NCBI RefSeq assembly: GCF_004346865.1 | Contig: NZ_SMGR01000001.1 | Coordinates: 1,984,001-2,048,000, forward strand | Direction: 5' to 3' | Source: Shimia isoporae | GTDB taxonomy: Bacteria > Pseudomonadota > Alphaproteobacteria > Rhodobacterales > Rhodobacteraceae | Length of the DNA: 64,000 nucleotides | Shown here: positions 1 through 7,143 of the stretch, piece after piece | How the letters are laid out: each line of letters starts with the position of its first letter | Numbering within the stretch: the first letter of the stretch is position 1 | Translations under genes and position numbers: made by a program | Notes under the pieces: generated by a model | Database searches by the model: none | What the model was told of the DNA's origin: nothing | What the model saw: the letters and a program-made list of their open reading frames with translations, nothing else

Positions 1-1599
1 CGGAGACATGCCCTGCGTTGTGTAGCGCTTCATATGTTCCACAGAGCGGAAGTTCTCCTTGGCCGCTTGCTTCACATCCTTGACGGTCACGTCATTCTGA
101 AAATCCAGCCACGCGCGCCCATGTCCTCCTACCGCCCACAAAGGCGACATCCGATAAGGCGCATCTTCGGCAACAGGTAACTCCGGCGACCCTGACGACA
201 TGCCCAAGGTTTCCAGCACTTTGCCGGCTGCGTGTGCGCCTTCGCTCAATGCACCATGTGTCGAAAACGTGCCTTGGCACGCTCCCGCGGTTGTCATGCC
301 GGGGATCATGCCTTCGACTGGCACAAAGCTCTGAATATCCTCGCGCCAAACTGGACGACCGTTCATGTGGCACGTCAGGTGTACTGTCGGGTTCCACCCG
401 CCGGAGACGGCGAGGCAATCGGTCTGGACCTTTTCCTCACCACTCATCGTCCGAAACGTCACGCTCTCGAGCGCCTTGCGCCCTCCCGCGTTGCAAACTT
501 CGGCCCCTTTGACCATCCGGTAGTCACCGCTATCCGGCGCATCTCTCCGACTGTCCATAACCAGAGCCACATGCACACCGGCGGCGATCAAATCCCGCGC
601 GGTTTGATGGCCGCTGTCGTTGTTGGTGAACACGGTCACCGATTTACCGGGAGCCACGCCATACCGGTTTACATATGTCCGCACCGCGCTCGCGGTCATC
701 ACACCAGGACGATCATTGTTTTCAAAAGCAATCGGTCGTTCAATCGCTCCCGCGCACAAAATCGAACGCTTGGCAACGATGCGCCAGAAACACTCTTTCG
801 GGCGCCCGCCCGCATGAGCCAGATGATGACTGACGCGTTCCAAGGCTCCATATGTGCCCTGATCATAGGCGCCAGTCACGGTGGTCCTTGGCATCAACCG
901 TACGTTGGGCATCGCGGTCAGTTCGGCAACAGCTTGCGCAGCCCACCCTGCGCCACTCAAACCGTCGACTTCAACAGAGTCGTTGTTCAGGCGCCCGCCC
1001 ATGACGCTATCTTCGTCCGCAAGAATAACATCCGCGCCGGCACGCGCCGCGGTCAGAGCCGCCATCAATCCCGACGGTCCCGCGCCGATCACCAACACAT
1101 CGCAAAACGCAAAAGCCTTTTCATAGGCATCCGGATTGTGCTGCTTGCTCAATGCTCCCAAGCCTGCCGCACGCCGAATGACCGGCTCATAGAGTTTTTC
1201 CCAAAAGGCTTTGGGCCACATAAAGGTCTTGTAATAGAACCCTGAGCCCAGAAACGGCGCCGCAAAGTCATTCGCAGCCAGAACATCAAACTCAAGCGAT
1301 GGCCAGCGGTTCTGGCTCTGCACCTCAAGCCCGCCGTAGATTTCCTGCACAGTGGCGCGAATGTTCGGATCCTGCTGCGCGCCACGTCCCACGGTGACCA
1401 ATGCGTTGGGTTCCTCAGATCCCGCGCCCATCACGCCGCGTGGTCGGTGATATTTGAACGACCGCGCCACCAACCGGACATCATTGGCCAGCAATGCCGA
1501 AGCCACAGTGTCGCCGGCAAAGCCCTGAACCGGCTGACCGTCAAAAGTGAAAGTGACGGGCTGGCTACGATCCACGAGCCCCAATCCTGCAAGTCTCAT
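1..1599 (-). CDS. soxA: Sarcosine oxidase alpha subunit (N-terminal 533 residues; runs off the window)
   Basis: This is the alpha subunit of heterotetrameric sarcosine oxidase, which demethylates sarcosine to glycine and passes the one-carbon unit to tetrahydrofolate. The reading frame is open from the ATG at 1599 to the window edge, so 533 of about 1000 expected residues are visible. The N-terminal part (about residues 15-75) is the small ferredoxin-like domain with FKYHRPRG. A dinucleotide-binding GAGPSG motif lies at residues 172-177, inside the NAD-binding domain. The C-terminal aminomethyltransferase-like half lies outside the window. The start overlaps the soxD stop as ATGA, with GGAGG upstream inside soxD, so it is translated as the last visible gene of the soxB-(secreted protein)-soxD-soxA operon. 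A soxG gene would be expected next, beyond the edge. Confidence 0.95.
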   Translation of the reverse strand, partial: MRLAGLGLVDRSQPVTFTFDGQPVQGFAGDTVASALLANDVRLVARSFKYHRPRGVMGAGSEEPNALVTVGRGAQQDPNIRATVQEIYGGLEVQSQNRWPSLEFDVLAANDFAAPFLGSGFYYKTFMWPKAFWEKLYEPVIRRAAGLGALSKQHNPDAYEKAFAFCDVLVIGAGPSGLMAALTAARAGADVILADEDSVMGGRLNNDSVEVDGLSGAGWAAQAVAELTAMPNVRLMPRTTVTGAYDQGTYGALERVSHHLAHAGGRPKECFWRIVAKRSILCAGAIERPIAFENNDRPGVMTASAVRTYVNRYGVAPGKSVTVFTNNDSGHQTARDLIAAGVHVALVMDSRRDAPDSGDYRMVKGAEVCNAGGRKALESVTFRTMSGEEKVQTDCLAVSGGWNPTVHLTCHMNGRPVWREDIQSFVPVEGMIPGMTTAGACQGTFSTHGALSEGAHAAGKVLETLGMSSGSPELPVAEDAPYRMSPLWAVGGHGRAWLDFQNDVTVKDVKQAAKENFRSVEHMKRYTTQGMSP

Positions 1600-1868
1600 C
1601 TGCCCGCCTCCTTCACCTTGGAAGCCAGTTCCGTCTTGGAAATCTCGTGCGTCAGCGTGTTGCGCGTTACTACAATCCACGCACCGCACCCACCTTCGTG
1701 ATACCAAAGATCGCGTGTAACACCCGCCGGGTTGTCACGGTTGTGAACGTAGTCGTCCCAAACAACATCGCTCGCATCCGGGTCCGGGCGCTGCAAAGCC
1801 ACGGCATCACCCACATAGTAAAACTCGCGGCGGTCTCTTTCGCCACATATCGGACAGGTGATCCTCAT
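1596..1868 (-). CDS. soxD: Sarcosine oxidase delta subunit
   Basis: This is the 90-residue delta subunit of heterotetrameric sarcosine oxidase, a small zinc-binding subunit of the cytoplasmic enzyme. Zinc ligands expected for the family are visible: the CPIC motif (Cys5 and Cys8) near the N-terminus and a WYHEGGC segment (His57, Cys61) in the middle. Its length is normal for SoxD. It overlaps the upstream secreted-protein gene by ATGA (1865-1868) and the downstream soxA by ATGA (1596-1599), so translation of the three genes is tightly coupled. Confidence 0.95.
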   Translation of the reverse strand: MRITCPICGERDRREFYYVGDAVALQRPDPDASDVVWDDYVHNRDNPAGVTRDLWYHEGGCGAWIVVTRNTLTHEISKTELASKVKEAGR

Positions 1869-2407
1869 TTGTCCTCGTCCCCTTCGATGTCCGCATTTGG
1901 CTCAGTGGCGAGGAACGGCTGACCAAGGCCCTCGCATTGTGAGGCCGCAACCCTGTTCAACCGGTACCGTACCGCCTTGCCCGGAACCTCAGCCATATCC
2001 ACGGCCCCGCCGCATTCTTCCGTGTCCCCTACCAATAGGAACTCCGTTTCGATTGTCATGGCCTCCGGCGTATCTTTCACGACCACAAAGGCGCCACCGT
2101 CACATTCCACGGCACATCCTGCTCGACCGCGGCTGTCAAAACACAGCAGGAACTGGTTCAGGGTTTGCCCAGCGAACATGCTCGCTGCAACATGCCCCTG
2201 CTTGGCAAAAGTCACGTCCATGTCGGCCAACTTGTTGCCAAGCTCGTCTTCGTAAATCCACAGGACCACGTCATCGACCACCTGTTTGGGGTGCTTTGCC
2301 AAATGCGCCGCGCTGTAATCCCGCGCATAGCAACCTGCATCCGGCCCCTCCGCCAAGACGCTCGAGCCCAGCGCGACAAACAAAACGGATAATGCAGTTC
2401 GTTTCAC
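1865..2407 (-). CDS. Secreted protein of unknown function inside the sox operon
   Basis: The family was not recognised. The GTG at 2407 is the likely start: it lies 10 bases after the soxB stop, follows a purine-rich GGGGGG run, and begins a typical signal peptide (MKRTALSVLF, cleavage after the VLA near residue 18). The mature protein of about 160 residues contains several cysteines (CYARDY, the FLLCFDSRGRAGCAVECDGG region, EECGG, SQCEG), which suggests disulfides in the periplasm. A longer frame back to 2512 would overlap soxB and would lack a signal at its N-terminus. The stop overlaps the soxD start by ATGA. Its position between soxB and soxD implies co-expression with sarcosine oxidase, although that enzyme is cytoplasmic. 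Its role is unknown. Confidence 0.75.
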   Translation of the reverse strand: MKRTALSVLFVALGSSVLAEGPDAGCYARDYSAAHLAKHPKQVVDDVVLWIYEDELGNKLADMDVTFAKQGHVAASMFAGQTLNQFLLCFDSRGRAGCAVECDGGAFVVVKDTPEAMTIETEFLLVGDTEECGGAVDMAEVPGKAVRYRLNRVAASQCEGLGQPFLATEPNADIEGDEDK

Positions 2408-2417
2408 GGCGCCCCCC

Positions 2418-3674
2418 CTAGTGCAGATTGTGTTGAGAGCCGGTGCCCTCTTCGTCCATGATGCCGACGCCTGTCCGGAAACGGTCCAGTCGGAACTTGG
2501 CGGCGTAGTCATGATGCTGATCTGTCGCCATCAGATGGGCCATACACCAACCCGAAGCGGGCACAGCCTTGAACCCTCCGTAGTTCCAGCCACAGTCGAT
2601 AAACAGCCCGTCAATTCCTTCCATCTTGTCGATCACCGGGCTGCCATCGGGCGTCATGTCCATGATCCCACCCCAAGAACGCAGGACCTTCGCTTTGCCG
2701 ATCATCGGCATAAGCGTCATGCCTGCCTCCATGACATGTTCTTTCATGGGCAGATTCCCCCGCTGGGCGTAGGATGCGTAGAAATCGAGGTCTCCCCCGA
2801 AGACCAGCCCCCCCTTATCGGACTGGCTGATATAAAAATGCCCCATGCCGAAACTGATCACATGGTCGATAACCGGTTTCAGGCCTTCGGTGACAAATGC
2901 CTGAAGCACATGGCTTTCAATCGGCAGCCTCCGTCCAGCCATGCCGGCGACGAGCCCCGAACGGCCGGCGACGATGATCCCGACTTTCTTAGCCCGGATC
3001 GACCCTTTGGTGGTTTGCACGCCTTTCACTACGCCAGCTTCGATGTCGATCCCCGTCACTTCGCAATTCTGAACAAGGTCGACGCCCCTGTCCGACGCCC
3101 CCCTTGCGTAGCCCCAAGCCACGGCGTCATGCCGCGCGGTTCCACCGCGCGGATGGTACAAACCGCCATAAATTGGAAAGCGCGTCTGCTCGAAATCAAG
3201 GTACGGCAGGTGTTTTCGAACACCTTCGCGATCCAGAAGGATCGCATCGTCGCCCTGATTGATCATCATGTTTCCGCGTCTCGCAAAAGCGTCGCGTTGG
3301 CCGTCGCTGTGGAACAGATTGATCAACCCGCGTTGGGAGTGCATCACATTGTAGTTGAGGTCTTCTTCCAGTCCCTCCCAGAGCTTCAACGAATGGGAAT
3401 AGAACTCGGAGTTGCCTTGCAGGAAGTAGTTGGCGCGCACGATCGTGGTGTTCCGCCCCACATTACCGCCACCCAGATACCCTTTTTCAAGCACGGCGAT
3501 GTTGGTCATGCCGTGGTTCTTGGCGAGGTAATAGGCAGTGGAAAGACCGTGTCCGCCACCACCAATGATGACCATGTCATATTCCGGCTTGGGCTGGGCA
3601 TCGCGCCAATGCGCCGTCCACCCCTTGTTGCCGGTCAATCCCTCCGCCAGAATCTTCAGGCCGGAAAACCGCAT
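2418..3674 (-). CDS. soxB: Sarcosine oxidase beta subunit
   Basis: This is the flavin-carrying beta subunit of heterotetrameric sarcosine oxidase, 418 residues, a normal length. The FAD-binding GGGGHG motif is at residues 38-43. His173 (in LYHPRGGTARHD) matches the position of the histidine that binds FMN covalently in characterised SoxB proteins. The ATG at 3674 is preceded by AAAGGAT, a good ribosome binding site. It is the first gene of the leftward sox operon. About 95 bases upstream lie before the terminator of the neighbouring gene, so the operon promoter should be in that gap. Confidence 0.97.
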   Translation of the reverse strand: MRFSGLKILAEGLTGNKGWTAHWRDAQPKPEYDMVIIGGGGHGLSTAYYLAKNHGMTNIAVLEKGYLGGGNVGRNTTIVRANYFLQGNSEFYSHSLKLWEGLEEDLNYNVMHSQRGLINLFHSDGQRDAFARRGNMMINQGDDAILLDREGVRKHLPYLDFEQTRFPIYGGLYHPRGGTARHDAVAWGYARGASDRGVDLVQNCEVTGIDIEAGVVKGVQTTKGSIRAKKVGIIVAGRSGLVAGMAGRRLPIESHVLQAFVTEGLKPVIDHVISFGMGHFYISQSDKGGLVFGGDLDFYASYAQRGNLPMKEHVMEAGMTLMPMIGKAKVLRSWGGIMDMTPDGSPVIDKMEGIDGLFIDCGWNYGGFKAVPASGWCMAHLMATDQHHDYAAKFRLDRFRTGVGIMDEEGTGSQHNLH

Positions 3675-3761
3675 GCTCTATCCTTTGCTGCTTGCAGGAC
3701 TCTGCCCCGCTGTCACAAAAAAGCTAGGGCCACTCCTACGCAGGCTTCTGCGGTTTTTCGA

Positions 3762-3808
3762 CAAAGAATAGCCCCTCCGCGACAGACTGCGTCGCAAAGG
3801 GGCTTTTT
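3762..3808 (-). terminator. Rho-independent terminator after the porin-like gene
   Basis: The arms AGCCCCT (3770-3776) and AGGGGCT (3798-3804) are perfect complements, with an inner GCGAC/GTCGC stem. On the minus strand the hairpin is followed by ATTCTTTG. It lies 13 bases past the stop of the gene at 3821-4696 and separates it from soxB. The plus strand also has a T run after the stem. Confidence 0.85.
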
Positions 3809-3820
3809 GCAATCACTGGC

Positions 3821-4696
3821 TTAGAAAGAGAGCGAGAAAGCAACGCCCATCAGCGGCGCCGTGTCATAGCGGCTCTTGCCGGTGGTCACCCCGGTTGCTG
3901 TCTCCACCTGCAAAACCCCGTCAAACTCTGCACCGGCGAAAACCGCAAAGCTCATGCCCGGGTTCGGATCATAGCTCACGCTCAAAACCACTGGGATCGA
4001 ACTGTCCTGGCCAACGCCACCGCCCGCAAGTGCAAAGCGGTTCTTCTCGCTCCGCGCAGACAGGGTGAGTCCCCAGTCCGGCGCCACATCATACCGCAGT
4101 GAAAGACCCGGCCCCTGGCTGGCGCCGATTGTAGGGCCTGTGGTCAGGCTCCATCGATCCGATATCCGCCAATCCAGAAGCAAGGCCGGGAAAATATCAT
4201 ACTTGTCGCCTCCAAGCCCTTCAAAGGCACCAAAGGCAGGGCCGATGATCAGGTTGTCGTTGATCCGCCAACTGATGCCGGCGAACAAACCGGCGCTCCT
4301 GCCATCACTGGAGGACGCGCCGCGGTCATACCGGCTACGTACCGACGGCGCGACAAACCAGCGCCCACCGTTCCCCATCTGACCGCTGAACGACAGGGCA
4401 ATCGAGTTTTCCTTTACCGTTCCCCAAGGGCCGCCGCCGCCAAAGTCATAATCCGACTGCCCCAAGCTGGCAGAAACGCCAAAACTGATCCCGTCCGGGT
4501 TGCGGTTGACCGCGGTAAATTGCCCATAAGTGCGATCTACGCTGAACTGACCACCCGTGTTCAGATCGGCGTTTTGCTGATGGAAATAGGCGCCTTCAAA
4601 CCGAAAGACCCATCCATCCGGTGCTCCGGAAGTTTGTGCGACGGCTGGCGCCGAAAAAGCGGCAAACACCATAACTGCGGCGAGTTTCTTGAACAC
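3821..4696 (-). CDS. Secreted outer-membrane beta-barrel-like protein
   Basis: The exact family was not recognised. The protein has 291 residues with a clear signal peptide (VFAAFSAPAVAQ, cleavage near residue 20). It then shows alternating hydrophobic and polar strands rich in glycine and aromatic residues, and it ends in phenylalanine (AFSLSF). These are the usual marks of an outer membrane beta-barrel. The start is GTG at 4696, preceded by AAGGGA at a spacing of 7. It stands alone, with its own terminator downstream and an 80-base gap from the GFA-like gene upstream. The barrel assignment is inference from composition and the terminal Phe. A soluble secreted beta protein is the alternative. 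Confidence 0.75.
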   Translation of the reverse strand: MFKKLAAVMVFAAFSAPAVAQTSGAPDGWVFRFEGAYFHQQNADLNTGGQFSVDRTYGQFTAVNRNPDGISFGVSASLGQSDYDFGGGGPWGTVKENSIALSFSGQMGNGGRWFVAPSVRSRYDRGASSSDGRSAGLFAGISWRINDNLIIGPAFGAFEGLGGDKYDIFPALLLDWRISDRWSLTTGPTIGASQGPGLSLRYDVAPDWGLTLSARSEKNRFALAGGGVGQDSSIPVVLSVSYDPNPGMSFAVFAGAEFDGVLQVETATGVTTGKSRYDTAPLMGVAFSLSF

Positions 4697-4778
4697 TGTT
4701 GGTTCCCTTCTGTGCTGGTCCTACACGTCTTACGCGATCCCTCCCGATCAGGATCACACAAAAAAGGCTTTTCAATTG

Positions 4779-5375
4779 TTAAGGCGTCGCGGCTTTCCGT
4801 TCTTCCTTGCTCAGCACCCGTGGTTCCACCACCGGTTGCCCAGCGTCATCAAAAAAGGGACCTTTCTTGGCATCCCCCCGCAGAAGTGCGCCAAAGTGCC
4901 TGGCCACAATATTGAAACCGGCTTTATTGAAACCATATTCCTTGAGTTTTTCGGGTCCGGGCCGTGCCCCGTCCACGGAATTGACAGCAATAACTTTGCC
5001 AATTGATTTCCCGACATCCTCGCCTTGCATCGTGTTCACAAACAGCCCTACGAAAGACAGTTTGGTGTTGCCCAGCGTGTTGAAAACAGGCGTGCTACAA
5101 CACCCCGCGTACCACCGGATAAGCCCCCGCGGCGACAATCTGAAGGCCGCCAGTTTCTCCGCGCCTTTGGTGATTTCTATACCGGCGGGAAGCGTCTGGA
5201 AAATATCTGTGCCGCCTCTCGGCATAAGCGTGTCTTCGGCACCGACAACTTTGGCACCTGCCTGACAATCCTTGCAGTAGCACTGCACATGCGAGCCCGT
5301 TTTCGGGCTCGCATCTTTCAGAACTGCGCCAAACTCACCGCAGCGGCAAGCTATCGCAATATCTGTTTTGGCCAT
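4779..5375 (-). CDS. GFA-like zinc protein (DUF6151 type)
   Basis: This 198-residue protein resembles the glutathione-dependent formaldehyde-activating (GFA/CENP-V) fold in its DUF6151 branch. The visible zinc ligands are the CRC pair (Cys10, Cys12), CYCKDC (Cys32, Cys34, Cys37) and a later CC (92-93). It starts 3 bases after the gdhA stop, so it is almost certainly co-transcribed with glutamate dehydrogenase. The substrate is unknown, and despite the family name activity on formaldehyde should not be assumed. A second, shorter GFA protein is encoded at 26057-26425. Confidence 0.8.
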   Translation of the reverse strand: MAKTDIAIACRCGEFGAVLKDASPKTGSHVQCYCKDCQAGAKVVGAEDTLMPRGGTDIFQTLPAGIEITKGAEKLAAFRLSPRGLIRWYAGCCSTPVFNTLGNTKLSFVGLFVNTMQGEDVGKSIGKVIAVNSVDGARPGPEKLKEYGFNKAGFNIVARHFGALLRGDAKKGPFFDDAGQPVVEPRVLSKEERKAATP

Positions 5376-5378
5376 GTC

Positions 5379-6809
5379 TCAAAGCCCTTTCGCCCTGTAG
5401 CTGGCCGCCACCTTGTCAATCGACACCAGATAGGCCGCGGTCCGCAGATCCTCTACGTCCGCGCGTTCATGCCAGACGTCTCGCATCGATTGATAGGCAA
5501 TGCGCATGGTGTCGTCGAGACCCGACCTCACGAGTTCCAACTCGCCTGCACCACGCAAGTACTTCTGCTTGAAGCTGTCGGTCAGACTATATTGGTCTCC
5601 CATCGCAGCACTGATTTTTTCCAGCTCGTCCACCACCAGTTGGTGACGGCTTTCTTCCTGACGCCGTTGCATCCGTCCAAAGCGTATGTGGCTGAGGTTC
5701 TTGACCCACTCAAAATAGGATACCGTCACACCGCCTGCGTTGGCATACATGTCCGGAATGATCACTGTGCCCATGTTCCGCAGGATTTCATCCGCACCGG
5801 CAGTGATCGGCCCGTTTGCCGCCTCGATAATCAAAGGCGCCTTCACGTTCGCCGCATTCGACAGGTTGATCACGCCTTCCAGCGCTGCCGGCACGAGAAT
5901 GTCGCACGGCTCCTCTAGAACCTTCGAACCATCCTCGACATAGGTGGCATCCGGAAAGCCTTTTACTCCGCCATTGGCGAACAACCACTGCTGCACCGCA
6001 TCGACGTCCAGGCCTGCGGGATTGACCAAGGCTCCATCCCTTTCGATGATGCCGATGACGACCGCTCCGTCTTCACCGCTCAGGAACTTGGCTGCGTGAT
6101 ACCCCACGTTGCCAAGGCCTTGCACAATCACCTTCTTGCCGTCCAGCGAACCGGAAAGCCCGGCCTTCTCGACATCACGCGGGTCACGGAAGAACTCGCG
6201 CAGTGCAAATTGCACGCCACGCCCTGTGGCTTCGACACGCCCCGAGATACCGCCAGCATTGAGAGGCTTTCCCGTTACACATGCGCGCGAATTGATATCG
6301 GTCGTATTCATCCGTGCGTATTGGTCGGCGATCCATGCCATCTCGCGCTCGCCGGTCCCCATGTCGGGAGCAGGTACGTTCTGCGAAGGATGGATCAGGT
6401 CACGCTTGGCCAGCTCATAGGCAAACCGCCGTGTCACGCGCTCCATTTCGTGTTCTTCATATTCGCGCGGATCGATGCACAATCCGCCTTTGGAACCACC
6501 AAACGGCGCTTCGACTAGCGCACATTTGTAGGTCATCAAAGCCGCAAGAGCCTCGACCTCGTCCTGATTGACCGAAGTCGCAAACCGGATGCCGCCCTTA
6601 ACCGGCTCCATATGCTCCGAATGCACAGACCGATAACCGGTGAAAGTTTTGATCTCCCCCCGCAGTCGCACACCAAAGCGCACCGTATAGGTCGCGTTGC
6701 AGACTCGGATCTTCTCCTCAAGTCCGGGCGGCAGGTCCATCAGCGCCACAGCGCGGTTGAACATCAGATCAACAGATTCACGGAAACTGGGCTCTTTGAT
6801 TGCGCTCAT
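5379..6809 (-). CDS. gdhA: Glu/Leu/Phe/Val dehydrogenase family, probable glutamate dehydrogenase
   Basis: This cytoplasmic enzyme interconverts glutamate and 2-oxoglutarate plus ammonia. At 476 residues it fits the small hexameric class. KGGIRF (71-76), the catalytic-lysine region KCALVEAPFGGSKGG (95-109) and the catalytic aspartate in PAPDMGTGE (Asp149) are visible. The nucleotide-binding GLGNVG is at 231-236. AGGAG precedes the ATG at 6809. The downstream GFA-like gene follows 3 bases after the stop. The 333 bases upstream separate it from the divergent tad genes and should carry its promoter. Coenzyme preference cannot be read from the sequence with confidence. Confidence 0.92.
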   Translation of the reverse strand: MSAIKEPSFRESVDLMFNRAVALMDLPPGLEEKIRVCNATYTVRFGVRLRGEIKTFTGYRSVHSEHMEPVKGGIRFATSVNQDEVEALAALMTYKCALVEAPFGGSKGGLCIDPREYEEHEMERVTRRFAYELAKRDLIHPSQNVPAPDMGTGEREMAWIADQYARMNTTDINSRACVTGKPLNAGGISGRVEATGRGVQFALREFFRDPRDVEKAGLSGSLDGKKVIVQGLGNVGYHAAKFLSGEDGAVVIGIIERDGALVNPAGLDVDAVQQWLFANGGVKGFPDATYVEDGSKVLEEPCDILVPAALEGVINLSNAANVKAPLIIEAANGPITAGADEILRNMGTVIIPDMYANAGGVTVSYFEWVKNLSHIRFGRMQRRQEESRHQLVVDELEKISAAMGDQYSLTDSFKQKYLRGAGELELVRSGLDDTMRIAYQSMRDVWHERADVEDLRTAAYLVSIDKVAASYRAKGL

Positions 6810-6967
6810 AATTCACTCCTCGCACATTCACCGACTGCGACTCACTGCCGCATCCAGGCCTATCGCCACACTAGAACCATTTTGCCACCGGATACGAGGG
6901 GTGATCTCACCTAACGGAAAGCTAATCGGGATTCGGCCGAAGTTGACGCTTTGGAAACAGAAGCGCA

Positions 6968-6996
6968 CTGACAGCGATTATTGTACACAAGATACT
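6968..6996 (+). promoter_or_regulatory. Sigma-70-like promoter candidate for the tad genes
   Basis: A CTGACA hexamer (6968-6973) and a GATACT hexamer (6991-6996) are separated by 17 bases. Transcription would start near 7003 and give a leader of about 140 bases before the tadG ATG. This is a match by eye only. Confidence 0.4.
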
Positions 6997-7093
6997 GACA
7001 ATAAACGGAAATTTCTGCAAATCAGTCACGAATATCACTTTATTGCGCCCCAATTTGGCCGTAATCAACCCCAATAAAGGTGGGGACGCATTC

Positions 7094-7116
7094 TGCCCAG
7101 CGATGGGCATTCTTTT
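7094..7116 (+). terminator. Leader terminator-like hairpin upstream of tadG
   Basis: TGCCCA (7094-7099) pairs perfectly with TGGGCA (7104-7109) across a GCGA loop and is followed by TTCTTTT. It ends 27 bases before the tadG start, in the leader and not after any gene on this strand. It could act as an attenuator, or end a short leader RNA. Confidence 0.55.
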
Positions 7117-7143
7117 AACGCGCGTCGAGGCGAGGTACGTAAG

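Larger units (their letters stand above)
6810..7143. other. Intergenic region between gdhA and the tad genes
   Basis: This 334-base divergent region holds the gdhA ribosome binding site at its left end. To the right lie a promoter-like pair (6968-6996) and a terminator-like hairpin (7094-7116) for the tad genes. Alternative pairings of the C runs at 7048-7051 and 7069-7072 with the G run at 7082-7085 are possible. No coding sequence is convincing; the small leftward frame at 6922-7317 overlaps tadG and looks like a shadow. Confidence 0.7.

Noticed and set aside
232-1245. A 337-codon rightward open frame
   Set aside because: It lies antisense to soxA, whose protein motifs are unmistakable; a shadow frame.
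2421-3824. A 467-codon rightward open frame
   Set aside because: It is antisense to soxB and runs into the next gene's terminator; no protein-like features.
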